Positions 34,552 to 43,102 of a stretch of DNA of 64,000 nucleotides are shown here, one piece after another. The position numbers and the translations under genes are program-made. The stretch is from Pseudolabrys sp035718275 (GTDB taxonomy: Bacteria; Pseudomonadota; Alphaproteobacteria; Rhizobiales; Xanthobacteraceae). Location of the stretch: positions 1 through 64,000 of the forward strand of contig DASTHI010000006.1 of assembly GCA_035718275.1 (NCBI GenBank). Reading direction: 5' to 3'. Each line of letters begins with the position of its first letter. Position 1 is the first letter of the stretch. A model generated the notes under the pieces. It ran no database searches, was not told where the DNA came from, and worked only from the letters and a program-made list of their open reading frames with translations.

Positions 34552-36888
34552 TTGACAGATCAAGGCGTCGGCGCATCCATTCTCCGCAAAGAAGACGACC
34601 GTCTGATGCGCGGGCGCGGTCAATTCGTCGCCGATTTGCGCTTTGCAGGCTTGAGGGACGTCGCCTTTGTACGCAGCCCGCTCGCGCATGGCCTCATCCG
34701 CGGTATCGCCGTTCCCGACGACCATAAAGGCTCCGTGTTCACGGCCGCCGATCTCGATGGCGTCAAGCCAATTCGCGCTGTTTCAGGACTGCGCGGCTTC
34801 AAGGTTTCCGATCAGCCGTCCCTTGCAGTCGGCAAGGTCCGTTATGTCGGCGAGCTCGTGGCAATGTGCGTTGCTCCAACACGCGCAGAGGCAGAGGACA
34901 TTGCGGGCACGGTTGATCTCGACCTCGATGAGTTGCCGGCAGTGTATGAGATGCTGGCTGCGCGCGATCCTACGTCGGCATTGCTGCACGAGCATTGGGG
35001 CGACAATGTCTTTTTGGAGACGTTTGTTGATGTAGGCATCGAGAAAGTGCTCGATGCTCCCATCAAGGTGACGCGCGAAATCCGTACAGCGCGCCAGTGC
35101 ATGGCGCCGATCGAAGGCCGAGGCGCGGTGGCGATCTGGGACAACCGCCTAGAGCAACTTACACTCTATTCTGCATGTCAGATGCCGCACATCGTTCGCA
35201 CAGGCTTGGCCGGCTGCCTGGGGCTGGACGAGGGACAGGTGCGAGTTGTGGCGCCCGACGTGGGCGGCGGTTTCGGCTACAAGGGAATCCTGTTGGCTGA
35301 AGAAGTTTGCCTTGGCTGGTTGGCCATGCACTGCGGCCATCCGGTGCGTTGGATCGAGGATCGGCGCGAACATCTGACCGCCGGAGCGAATTGCCGCGAA
35401 CACCACTACCGCATCACAGGATACGCTGATCGCGAAGGTCGTCTTCTCGGAATAGACTGCGAAGCAACAGTCGATTCTGGCGCCTATTCGGCGTATCCAT
35501 TTTCGGCCTGCCTTGAAGCGGCACAGGTTGCGAGCATCCTCCCGGGGCCCTACGACTTCCCTGCATATCGTTGCCGGACTTATTCGGTTGCCACCAACAA
35601 GTGTCCAATTCTGCCGTATCGTGGCGTGGCGCGGACCGGCGTGTGCTTCGCGCTTGAGCTTGTTCTTGACGCCATCGCCCGGGAAGCCGGCGTCGAGCCG
35701 CATGAAGTGCGGAGCAAGATATTGGTGAAGCCCGACAAGATGCCATTCACCAACATCACCAAGAAATGGTTCGACAGCGGTGATTATCCGGAATCTCTGC
35801 GCCGGGCGGCAGCGGCAATCGATATCGGCGCTGTACGCTTGCGGCAGAAGCGTGGCGAGCCCGACGGTCGGCTGATTGGCGTCGGTATGGCGACGTACTG
35901 CGAGCAGGCTGCGCACGGCACATCGGTTTATTACGGCTGGGGCATTCCGATGGTGCCCGGTTTCGAACAGGCGACCGCGCGTCTCACCCCCGACGGCGGA
36001 TTGGAGCTACGTGTCGGCATTCACTCGCACGGTCAGGGCCTTGAGACGACGCTTTCCCAGGTGGCCCACGAAATTCTCGGCATTGATATTGCAAAGATAA
36101 AGGTCGTGCATGGTGACACGGCAATGACCCCCTACTCGACGGGCACGTGGGGCTCGCGCTGCATGGTAATGGCTGGTGGTGCGGTTTCGGTTGCCTGCAA
36201 AGAGATCGCCAAACGCGCGGCAAGAATAGGCGCACAGCTGCTGCAGACAGACGTCCACAATGTAACCGTGGCCGGCGGCGAAGTCGCCGGCCCGCAAGGT
36301 TCCGTATCGCTCGGCGAGATTGCGCGTACTTGGTATCTAAAGCCGCAAAATCTGCCGAGCGATGTCGACATGGGTGGATTGGAAGCCACAGTCGGCTACC
36401 GGCCTTCGCCAGACAGCGGCACGTTCAGCTACGCGACGCACGCCGCGCTGGTCGCGGTCGATCCGGAAATCGGCGATGTCGAAATCCTGGACTACGTGAT
36501 CGTCGAGGATGGAGGCAAGCTCGTCAATCCAATGATCGTGGATGGCCAGATTCTTGGCGGATTTGCGCAGGGCGTGGGGACTGCACTGTACGAGGAGATG
36601 CCCTTCGACTCGGCCGGTCAGCCGCTGGCATCCACCTTTGCGGACTACCTGCTGCCGGGGCCCACCGAGGTTCCGGCCGCGCGCATCGAACACATGGAAA
36701 CGCTTTCGCCGCACACCGAATTCGGAGTGAAGGGTATCGGCGAGGGCGGAGCAATCGCACCGCCGGCCGCGATCGCGAATGCGGTCAACGATGCCCTTCG
36801 GCCATTGGGTGCCGAGCTGCTCGTTTCCCCGATTACCCCGCGACAGGTATTGGCAGCGATTGCCCGCGCAGGCCGGAGCGCGGCGTGA
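34552..36888 (+). CDS. CoxL-type molybdopterin subunit of a hydroxylase (second cassette)
   Basis: Catalytic subunit (778 residues from the TTG at 34552) of a second three-subunit molybdenum hydroxylase, the paralogue of the gene at 30963-33302 with nearly the same length and many identical stretches. DVGGGFGYKG, and GIGEGGAIAPP with the catalytic Glu are present. The PYRGVARTG loop near residues 355-363 again excludes form I CO dehydrogenase. The start of the protein is discussed under the ribosome binding site. Ends in a GTGA overlap with the CoxM gene. Confidence 0.9.
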   Translation: MTDQGVGASILRKEDDRLMRGRGQFVADLRFAGLRDVAFVRSPLAHGLIRGIAVPDDHKGSVFTAADLDGVKPIRAVSGLRGFKVSDQPSLAVGKVRYVGELVAMCVAPTRAEAEDIAGTVDLDLDELPAVYEMLAARDPTSALLHEHWGDNVFLETFVDVGIEKVLDAPIKVTREIRTARQCMAPIEGRGAVAIWDNRLEQLTLYSACQMPHIVRTGLAGCLGLDEGQVRVVAPDVGGGFGYKGILLAEEVCLGWLAMHCGHPVRWIEDRREHLTAGANCREHHYRITGYADREGRLLGIDCEATVDSGAYSAYPFSACLEAAQVASILPGPYDFPAYRCRTYSVATNKCPILPYRGVARTGVCFALELVLDAIAREAGVEPHEVRSKILVKPDKMPFTNITKKWFDSGDYPESLRRAAAAIDIGAVRLRQKRGEPDGRLIGVGMATYCEQAAHGTSVYYGWGIPMVPGFEQATARLTPDGGLELRVGIHSHGQGLETTLSQVAHEILGIDIAKIKVVHGDTAMTPYSTGTWGSRCMVMAGGAVSVACKEIAKRAARIGAQLLQTDVHNVTVAGGEVAGPQGSVSLGEIARTWYLKPQNLPSDVDMGGLEATVGYRPSPDSGTFSYATHAALVAVDPEIGDVEILDYVIVEDGGKLVNPMIVDGQILGGFAQGVGTALYEEMPFDSAGQPLASTFADYLLPGPTEVPAARIEHMETLSPHTEFGVKGIGEGGAIAPPAAIANAVNDALRPLGAELLVSPITPRQVLAAIARAGRSAA

Positions 36889-37712
36889 AGCCGGTCAAGT
36901 TCGAATATGCCCGCCCAGCCGATCTGACGGCAGCGATCGAGCTCGGAGGGCGCGGCGACGTCATGGCGAAATTTATTGCCGGCGGGCAATCGCTTGGGCC
37001 GATGCTCAACCTGCGGCTGGTCCAACCTGATCTGTTGATCGACATCACCGCTATTGCCGAGCTTAAAAATATCGAACTGAAAACGGATGCGCTTTTCATC
37101 GGCGCCTGCATTACCCACGCCGACATCGAAGATGGCCGAGTGCCCGATGTTTGTGCTGGGGCAATGCGGGCAATCGCATCGGGGATCGCTTACCGCGCTG
37201 TTCGCAACCGAGGAACGATTGGTGGCAGCCTGGTCCACGCCGATCCCTCCGCCGACTGGATCTCGGCCCTGACGGCACTCGGTGCGCAGGCGATCATTCG
37301 CGGTCGGGGCCACCAGAAGCGCCGTGTCGCGGTCGAGAATTTGATGACCGGTGTCTTTGAATGCAGTCTATCGCAAGATGAGGTGCTTACCGGCATCGAA
37401 GTGCCGCGCCTTTCGCCCAGCGCGCGATGGGGTTTCTTCAAGCATTGTCGCAAGACCGGCGAACTCGCGCATGCCATCGGGGCTTACTTGCACGATCCTG
37501 CCCGTTCCGTGTGCCGCGCGGTCATTGGAGCCACGGGAGCAAGGCCCATCATATTTAGCGACGCGTCGTGTCTGTTTGGCAGCAAATCTGGAGGCCGGAT
37601 TGATCGCGCCTTCGCCGAGAACGCAATGAGCGCAAGCGGCGTGACCGATCCGATCGAACAACAGATCCATTTTGCCTGCTTGCGACGGGCGATCGAGCAG
37701 GCGCACGCATGA
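36885..37712 (+). CDS. CoxM-type FAD subunit (second cassette)
   Basis: FAD subunit, 275 residues. Start is the GTG at 36885 overlapping the CoxL stop; the first residues MKPVKFEYARPADLTAAIEL match the left paralogue MKPAAFNFVRAANVGEATRL in pattern. FAD loops AGGQSLGPMLNLRL and RNRGTIGGSLVHADPSADW are intact. The frame is open far upstream of this start, but that part lies inside the CoxL gene in another frame and is spurious. Overlaps the next gene by four bases. Confidence 0.9.
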   Translation: MKPVKFEYARPADLTAAIELGGRGDVMAKFIAGGQSLGPMLNLRLVQPDLLIDITAIAELKNIELKTDALFIGACITHADIEDGRVPDVCAGAMRAIASGIAYRAVRNRGTIGGSLVHADPSADWISALTALGAQAIIRGRGHQKRRVAVENLMTGVFECSLSQDEVLTGIEVPRLSPSARWGFFKHCRKTGELAHAIGAYLHDPARSVCRAVIGATGARPIIFSDASCLFGSKSGGRIDRAFAENAMSASGVTDPIEQQIHFACLRRAIEQAHA

Positions 37713-38890
37713 GCATGGTCTCACTCATCATCAATGGGCAGATCGTAAGCTCGGATGTTGAGCCGCGGATGCATCTTGGGGATTTTATCCGAGAGACACA
37801 GAATTTGACCGGTACTCATCTCGGCTGCGAGCACGGCGTCTGCGGCGCATGTACCGTGCTGGTGGACGGTGTTCCCATTCGCTCGTGCATCACCTATGCG
37901 GTGGCCTGCAGCGGAGCGAGCGTAACGACAATCGAAGGGCTTGACGACGACAAGATCGGGAAGGAGTTGCGAGCTGCATTCACGCGTGAGCATGCATTGC
38001 AGTGCGGCTATTGCACGCCCGGGATGCTGATCTCGGCACGTGATTTCGTGCTCCGTGCAGAGTCGCCATCCGAGAAGGACATCCGCATCGCGATGAGCGG
38101 GAATCTTTGCCGCTGCACCGGCTATCGCGGCATTATCCGCGCGATCCAAGGGGTTATCGCCGATCGGCGCGGCCGCGGCATCGCCGCGGTGCCCGGGGCA
38201 GGGCGCACGACCATAGGTCCCGCAGGCTCCGGACATGGCGCACCGGTGAGTGGCGGTTCGAGTGCCAACCGCACCGCTGTAACCTCGGTATCGGTTGAGA
38301 ATGCAGCTGCTGAAAGCCTGGCCGAGTGGAAACCACAGGCAAACCTGAAACAGAGTTTCATCGTCAACCATGCAATAAAGAGAGTCTGGGATTTCTTCTC
38401 CGATACAGCCGCGGTCGCGTCCTGCCTTCCGGGCGCTTCGGTGAGCGGCGACATCAGTGGGCGCAACATCGGCGGCAAGATGCGCATCAAGGTCGGCCCT
38501 ATTGTCGCCGAATTCCATGGCACAGCCGAAATTGACCGGAATCCTGCGACTTACTCGGGCACGATCCAGGGCAGCGGTCGCGATCAGCGCAGCAGTTCTG
38601 CGACACGCGGAGTGATCCATTACCGACTGCTACCGCAAAACGACGATGCAACGAAAGTTGAGCTTGATGTGGGTTACAGGTTGACGGGCCCGTTGGCTCA
38701 ATTTAGCCGCTCCGATCTGGTCCGCGATATTGCAAGCCGCATCGTTGCGGTCTTTGCGCAAAACGTCGAAATGCGTCTGGCTGGTGTGTCAAACGGCAAA
38801 CCGCCTGCCGAATTCAACGCAGGTGGCCTGTTCTTCTCTGCGCTGGTCGATCGTCTGAAGTCATATGTACGCCGGCTGTTTGGACGCTGA
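37709..38890 (+). CDS. CoxS-CoxG fusion (second cassette)
   Basis: 393 residues with the same two-part structure as the left paralogue. CEHGVCGACTVLVDGV with a later Cys, then CGYCTPGM and CRCTGYRG supply both [2Fe-2S] clusters. After an Ala/Gly/Ser-rich linker (about 160-205) the CoxG-like domain runs from about residue 212, with LKQSFIVNHAIKRVWDFFSD and CLPGASV, and ends in a C-terminal SALVDRLKSYVRRLFGR tail. Completes a CoxL-CoxM-CoxS transcription unit with four-base overlaps. Confidence 0.85.
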   Translation: MSMVSLIINGQIVSSDVEPRMHLGDFIRETQNLTGTHLGCEHGVCGACTVLVDGVPIRSCITYAVACSGASVTTIEGLDDDKIGKELRAAFTREHALQCGYCTPGMLISARDFVLRAESPSEKDIRIAMSGNLCRCTGYRGIIRAIQGVIADRRGRGIAAVPGAGRTTIGPAGSGHGAPVSGGSSANRTAVTSVSVENAAAESLAEWKPQANLKQSFIVNHAIKRVWDFFSDTAAVASCLPGASVSGDISGRNIGGKMRIKVGPIVAEFHGTAEIDRNPATYSGTIQGSGRDQRSSSATRGVIHYRLLPQNDDATKVELDVGYRLTGPLAQFSRSDLVRDIASRIVAVFAQNVEMRLAGVSNGKPPAEFNAGGLFFSALVDRLKSYVRRLFGR

Positions 38891-38949
38891 CGCGCGGTGA
38901 GTGCCCATGCAGATGTCAGATCACGAGTAGTGCTTTATGGAGAGAGCAG

Positions 38950-40212
38950 ATGACCGATGACCGCAAGAAAATCCTCGCTGCCGTCGAGGCCAATAAGGAC
39001 AAAGCGATCAAGTTCTTGCAGGATATTGTGGCAATCCCGAGCGTTACCGGCGAGGAGGGAAAGATCCAGGCATTTCTCAACACGTACCTGAAACAAATTG
39101 GCCTGGAAGTCGATATGTGGGAGTCGGACTGGGAAGCATTAAAGAAGCATCCCGGCTACATACCAGTCGAACAGGGCTATGAAGGGCGTCCCAATATTGT
39201 TGCCAAGTGGAAAGGTGCGGGCGGCGGCAAGTCGCTGCTGCTGAACGGCCACACCGACGTCATTCCGGTCGGCAATGGCGAAGGCTGGAGCGACAATCCA
39301 TGGTCGGCCAAAATCAAGGATGGCCGCATCTACGGGCGCGGCTCGTGCGACATGAAGAGCGGCGTGGCCAGCCACATCATCGCTGTCGAATTGCTCAAGG
39401 CCGCGGGCATCAAGCTGAAGGGTGACGTCCTCATCAACATCGTCATCGATGAGGAAATCAGCGGCCATGGCACGCTTGATACCGTGATCCGCGGCTATAG
39501 GGCCGACGCCGGCATTTCCGGCGAAACCAGCGGCCTTGCTGTGCAGCCGGCCTGCATCGGACGCATCTGGTTCGAGATTGAAATTCAAGGCAAGGCCGCC
39601 GGCATTCAGCGCCGGTACCAGGGGGTCAGCGGCATAGAACTTGGGTACAAGATCACAAAAGCAGTCGAGACGCTCGAAGCGAAGCGCGTCGCCACCGTCA
39701 AGCATCCGTTGTACCCGAAAGCAATCGATGCTCTGCCGTGCATGATCGGAGCATTTCACTCCGGCAATTTTCCGAGCTCATTCCCCGCGACCTGCGTGTT
39801 GAAGGGCAGCATGGCGACTGTCCCGGGCGAGGATCATGAGGGCGTCAAGCGCAGCCTCGTCGAGCACATCGCAAAGTTCGCCGCGGAAGATTCGTGGATG
39901 AAAGATCACCCGCCGCAGGTTCGGTTTGTCGGTTACGATGCCCAGGCTTCGGAAATCCCGGTTAACCATCCCATCGTGGAGACAGTGAGCAAAAACTACA
40001 CCGAAGTGACGGGACGCCAGCCCGAGATCAGCGGCCGCCAGGGCGCGGCTGACACGCGCTTCCTCAACCTTTATGGCAAGACGCCGACCGTAATCTTTGG
40101 ACCGGGCTCGACCGCCGTGATGCATTCGGACGACGAGTACGTATCGATCGACGACTATCTCGCAGCCATCAAGGTGATGGCCCTGAGCATATATGATTGG
40201 TGTGGCGCGTGA
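38950..40212 (+). CDS. M20-family hydrolase (ArgE/DapE/ACY1 type)
   Basis: A 420-residue metal-dependent amide hydrolase. Metal and catalytic residues are visible: NGHTDVIPVG (His101, Asp103), SCDMKSG (Asp134), VIDEEISGHG (Glu168-Glu169) and the late VMHSDDEY histidine. The lid/dimerisation region reads GKAAGIQRRYQG where most relatives have GKxAH with a substrate-binding His; here a Gly is at the expected His position, so substrate recognition may differ. A GGAGAGAGCAG ribosome site precedes the ATG. Follows the right cox operon by 59 bases and may be part of it. Substrate unknown: an N-acyl, N-formyl or N-carbamoyl compound is plausible. Confidence 0.85.
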   Translation: MTDDRKKILAAVEANKDKAIKFLQDIVAIPSVTGEEGKIQAFLNTYLKQIGLEVDMWESDWEALKKHPGYIPVEQGYEGRPNIVAKWKGAGGGKSLLLNGHTDVIPVGNGEGWSDNPWSAKIKDGRIYGRGSCDMKSGVASHIIAVELLKAAGIKLKGDVLINIVIDEEISGHGTLDTVIRGYRADAGISGETSGLAVQPACIGRIWFEIEIQGKAAGIQRRYQGVSGIELGYKITKAVETLEAKRVATVKHPLYPKAIDALPCMIGAFHSGNFPSSFPATCVLKGSMATVPGEDHEGVKRSLVEHIAKFAAEDSWMKDHPPQVRFVGYDAQASEIPVNHPIVETVSKNYTEVTGRQPEISGRQGAADTRFLNLYGKTPTVIFGPGSTAVMHSDDEYVSIDDYLAAIKVMALSIYDWCGA

Positions 40213-40382
40213 GCCGCGGCTGAGCGGCGGTGGCGATTTCCAAGCCGGCTCATTGGTCGGATCGTGGCCGTTCCTGTAAAGTCGTATCGGGAATGTGAGA
40301 TGCTGATAAACTCGGGCAGATGATGAGTTGAGCGTTTTCGAGCCGTGCACGCGTGCCGCCGTTCGACTCGGCGAGGACAGAC

Positions 40383-41012
40383 ATGAGCGGTAAACAGAAG
40401 CAACCGTTGATCGTTGGCATTACCGGCGCCTCGGGAGCCATCTATGGGGTGCGGCTCCTGGAGATGCTCAAGGCGTGCGGCGTCGAGAGTCATCTGATCG
40501 TATCGCGCGCGGCCCTGTTGACACTCGCTTACGAAACCGAACTGAAGCTTTCCGACCTGGAGAAGCTTGCTACAGTCGTGCACCCGAATAATGATGTTGG
40601 CGCAGCTTGTTCGAGCGGCTCATTTCGTACCATGGGCATGATCATCGCGCCATGCTCGATCAAGACCATGGCCGAGATCGCTACGGGTAATACCGCGAAC
40701 TTGATCTCGCGCGCAGCCGACGTGGCGCTGAAAGAGCGGCGCCGGGTTGTTTTACTATTGCGGGAAACGCCGCTGCATCTCGGTCATATCAGGACAATGG
40801 CAGAGGTGACCGAGGCAGGCGCTATCGTCTATCCGCCCGTACCGGCTTTCTACGCGCAGCCCAAATCGCTGACCGAGATGATTGATCATACGCTCGGACG
40901 TGTTCTCGACCTGTTCGATGTCGAGGTAGGCGCGGTCAGGCGTTGGTCAGGTGGAAGGGGGAAATCGGGGCCGACTCGTGCCCGCGACGAGGATCTTATC
41001 CGTTCTTCATAA
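40383..41012 (+). CDS. ubiX: Flavin prenyltransferase UbiX
   Basis: Makes prenyl-FMN, the cofactor of UbiD decarboxylases. The 209-residue protein opens GITGASGAIYGVRLLEML, with VSRAA near residue 40 and GSFRTMGMIIAPCSIKTMAEI and ATGNTANLISRAADV in the middle, all typical. The ATG at 40383 follows GAGGACAG; the frame extends upstream without homology. Two ubiD-type genes lie nearby, so this enzyme very likely supplies both. Confidence 0.93.
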   Translation: MSGKQKQPLIVGITGASGAIYGVRLLEMLKACGVESHLIVSRAALLTLAYETELKLSDLEKLATVVHPNNDVGAACSSGSFRTMGMIIAPCSIKTMAEIATGNTANLISRAADVALKERRRVVLLLRETPLHLGHIRTMAEVTEAGAIVYPPVPAFYAQPKSLTEMIDHTLGRVLDLFDVEVGAVRRWSGGRGKSGPTRARDEDLIRSS

Positions 41013-41025
41013 CTCGGGCTAAGAC

Positions 41026-41544
41026 ATGCGTACCGGGGAGCTAGAATTCGATAACGAATTTTGGCGCTTTTCCGTTGCGGTTTATGCAACGCCTGGAGTT
41101 GCCGAGGAATGCCTCGCGCTACAGGAGGCATTGGGCATCGACGTCAACCTGTTGCTCTTTTGTGCATGGCTGGGCGCAAGACGTCATGTCATCCTCACAC
41201 CGTCGGATGTCGCGGGTGCGGACACCGCTGTTCGCAATTGGCACAAGAGCGTCGTTCAGCCTCTCCGCGGTGTGCGGACGGCACTGAAGTCTATTTGTGG
41301 TGATTGCGCCGGGTATCGCTCTAAGGTGAAGGCGATCGAGCTGGAAGCCGAGCAAATGGAGCAAGCCATGCTTTATGCTTATGCGCGCGAGCATTGGCCC
41401 AAAACTCGCGCAACGGATGCGCCGCAGAGCGTTCGAGAAAATGTGCAAACAGTTCTGATTTATACGGCGCGCGGCTCGGCCTCACATTCCGAGGTCAAAA
41501 TGCCCGACCGACTCACCGAAGTTGCGATCAGCCTGCGCCATTAG
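41026..41544 (+). CDS. TIGR02444 / DUF2390-family protein
   Basis: 172 residues, no signal peptide. FWRFSVAVYATPGVAEECLALQEALGIDVNLLLFCAWLG at the start is the pattern of the TIGR02444 family, found next to various metabolic genes but with no defined reaction. The rest is helical and charged. Lies 13 bases after ubiX and ends 96 bases before the ubiD gene, so it appears part of the same transcription unit. I cannot suggest a function. Confidence 0.7.
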   Translation: MRTGELEFDNEFWRFSVAVYATPGVAEECLALQEALGIDVNLLLFCAWLGARRHVILTPSDVAGADTAVRNWHKSVVQPLRGVRTALKSICGDCAGYRSKVKAIELEAEQMEQAMLYAYAREHWPKTRATDAPQSVRENVQTVLIYTARGSASHSEVKMPDRLTEVAISLRH

Positions 41545-41600
41545 CGCGGCCGACCGCTCCGCAGTTGGCTCCGAAGGGTCTTATGGGTAGCAATCGTTTT

Positions 41601-41623
41601 ATCGTTGTTCTAACATTAGGCTC
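41601..41623 (+). promoter_or_regulatory. Operator candidate upstream of first ubiD
   Basis: Within this 23-base stretch TTGTTCTAACATTAGGCTC (41605-41623) contains the palindromic core CTAACATTAG at 41610-41619. The stretch matches the inverted 52612-52634 sequence, upstream of the other ubiD gene, at 21 of 23 positions. It ends only 17 bases before the ubiD start codon, so the promoter must be just upstream or the site lies in the leader. Confidence 0.55.
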
Positions 41624-41640
41624 TTTGGGGGTCGTTAGTA

Positions 41641-43047
41641 ATGGCAAACCGCGCCGGTAATGTTGATGCGCAAAGTTTGCGCGGTTTCCTCAAAATGGTC
41701 GAAGAGGACTATCCCGACCAGATCCTGCGAATAGCCGAAACAGTCGATCCGCAGTTCGAAATGACTTCTGTCGTATTCGAACTGGAACGCGCCGGCAAAA
41801 ATCCGGTCGTCATCTTCGAAAAGCCTGCGGGATTCAGCATTCCAGTCGTGACGAATGTGGCCGCAAACCGCAGCCTTTTAGCAGCCTGCCTAGGAGTCGA
41901 GCCGGCGGAGCTTCCCACAGCATTCCGCGAGCGCTGTCAAAAATACATCCCGTGCGAGCTCGTCTCCGAAGCGGCGTGGAATGAGGTGGTGATCGAGGCT
42001 GAAGACGTCGATCTTTGTAAGCTTCCGATACCTCTACAGTTCTCAGTGGACGGTGCGCCATACATTACCGCCGGCCAGATTTCGGCGCGCGATCCAGTGA
42101 CTGGAATAGATACGACCGGGTTCCATCGTTTGATGCTCAAGGGCAAGAACCGGCTCGGAGTATCACTGCACTCCCGTCGGCGAATGTACGAGTTTCACCG
42201 GCGAGCGGAAGAACGCGGTCATTCGCTGCCGGCAGTGATCACGATCGGGACGCATCCCCTCCACTACATGGGCTCGATGGTCTATGCCTATCCTCCGAAT
42301 GTGAGAAAGTTCGAAATCATCGGCGGACTTTTCGGCGAGCCTTACCGGCTCGCCCGAAGTGGAATCGACGATCTTGAAGTGCCAGCCGGCGCTGAAATTG
42401 TGATCGAAGGCGAAATCCTTGCCGGCGTACATGAACCGGAAGGGCCCTTCGGCGAATTTACCGGTTATGCATCGTATCGTAGTACGCAAAATGTCTTCGT
42501 TGCGAAACGAATTCGCATGCGCAGCGACGCGATATACCAATGCGTCACGTCGGGCATGTCCAAAGATCACATCCTGGTCTCTTGCGTCACGCGCGAAGGC
42601 GAGATTCTGAACGCTTTGCGGCGCAATCTACCGAATGTGCGCAATGTGCACGTTCCTCACACGACATGCGGCGCTTTCGTCGCATTCATTTCAATGAAGA
42701 AGACAGCGGATGGCGAGCCACAGATGGCTATCATGGCCACGCTCGGCACCGAACTTTACACGAAATACGTCATAGTCGTGGATGACGATGTCGATATTTT
42801 CGATCTTAACGACGTGATTTGGGCCGTGGCGACGCGGGTTCGCGCAGAGAAGGACATCTTTTTTATTCCTGGCGCGAAGGCGGCGATCCTGGACCCGACC
42901 TCCGACCCGCAGAATTTCACTGTCACCAAGATGGGCATTGACGCCACGCGGCCGTCGGGACTCGATTTCGCCGAGCGGCTAGTGATCTCCGAAGAGCAGC
43001 GTGCGCGCGCAAGAGCGATTCTGCAAACCGCGGGTACAAAAATGTAA
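41641..43047 (+). CDS. UbiD-family prenyl-FMN decarboxylase (first)
   Basis: Reversible decarboxylase of an unsaturated, aromatic or heteroaromatic acid, 468 residues. The acid-base network of the UbiD family is complete: Arg163 in GFHRLML and Glu267 and Glu272 in HEPEGPFGEF, with spacings of 104 and 5 residues exactly as in structurally studied UbiD enzymes (Arg173, Glu277, Glu282). A UbiX gene lies upstream for cofactor supply. Precedes TAXI and TRAP transporter genes, so it is probably a catabolic, not quinone, decarboxylase. The substrate is not readable. Confidence 0.92.
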   Translation: MANRAGNVDAQSLRGFLKMVEEDYPDQILRIAETVDPQFEMTSVVFELERAGKNPVVIFEKPAGFSIPVVTNVAANRSLLAACLGVEPAELPTAFRERCQKYIPCELVSEAAWNEVVIEAEDVDLCKLPIPLQFSVDGAPYITAGQISARDPVTGIDTTGFHRLMLKGKNRLGVSLHSRRRMYEFHRRAEERGHSLPAVITIGTHPLHYMGSMVYAYPPNVRKFEIIGGLFGEPYRLARSGIDDLEVPAGAEIVIEGEILAGVHEPEGPFGEFTGYASYRSTQNVFVAKRIRMRSDAIYQCVTSGMSKDHILVSCVTREGEILNALRRNLPNVRNVHVPHTTCGAFVAFISMKKTADGEPQMAIMATLGTELYTKYVIVVDDDVDIFDLNDVIWAVATRVRAEKDIFFIPGAKAAILDPTSDPQNFTVTKMGIDATRPSGLDFAERLVISEEQRARARAILQTAGTKM

Positions 43048-43102
43048 CGAAGGTTGCGTGCCGTTTGCGTGGTCGAATTGGACAACAGCTGGAGGACACA
43101 AA

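Noticed and set aside
36147..36884. In-frame upstream extension of the second CoxM gene
   Set aside because: Lies within the CoxL gene in another frame and has no counterpart in the paralogue; GTG 36885 gives the normal length.
30963..38890. Carbon monoxide dehydrogenase (coxSML) identity for the two hydroxylases
   Set aside because: The CO dehydrogenase active-site loop AYRCSFR is replaced by PYRGVAR in both, and no coxD/E/F maturation genes are nearby.
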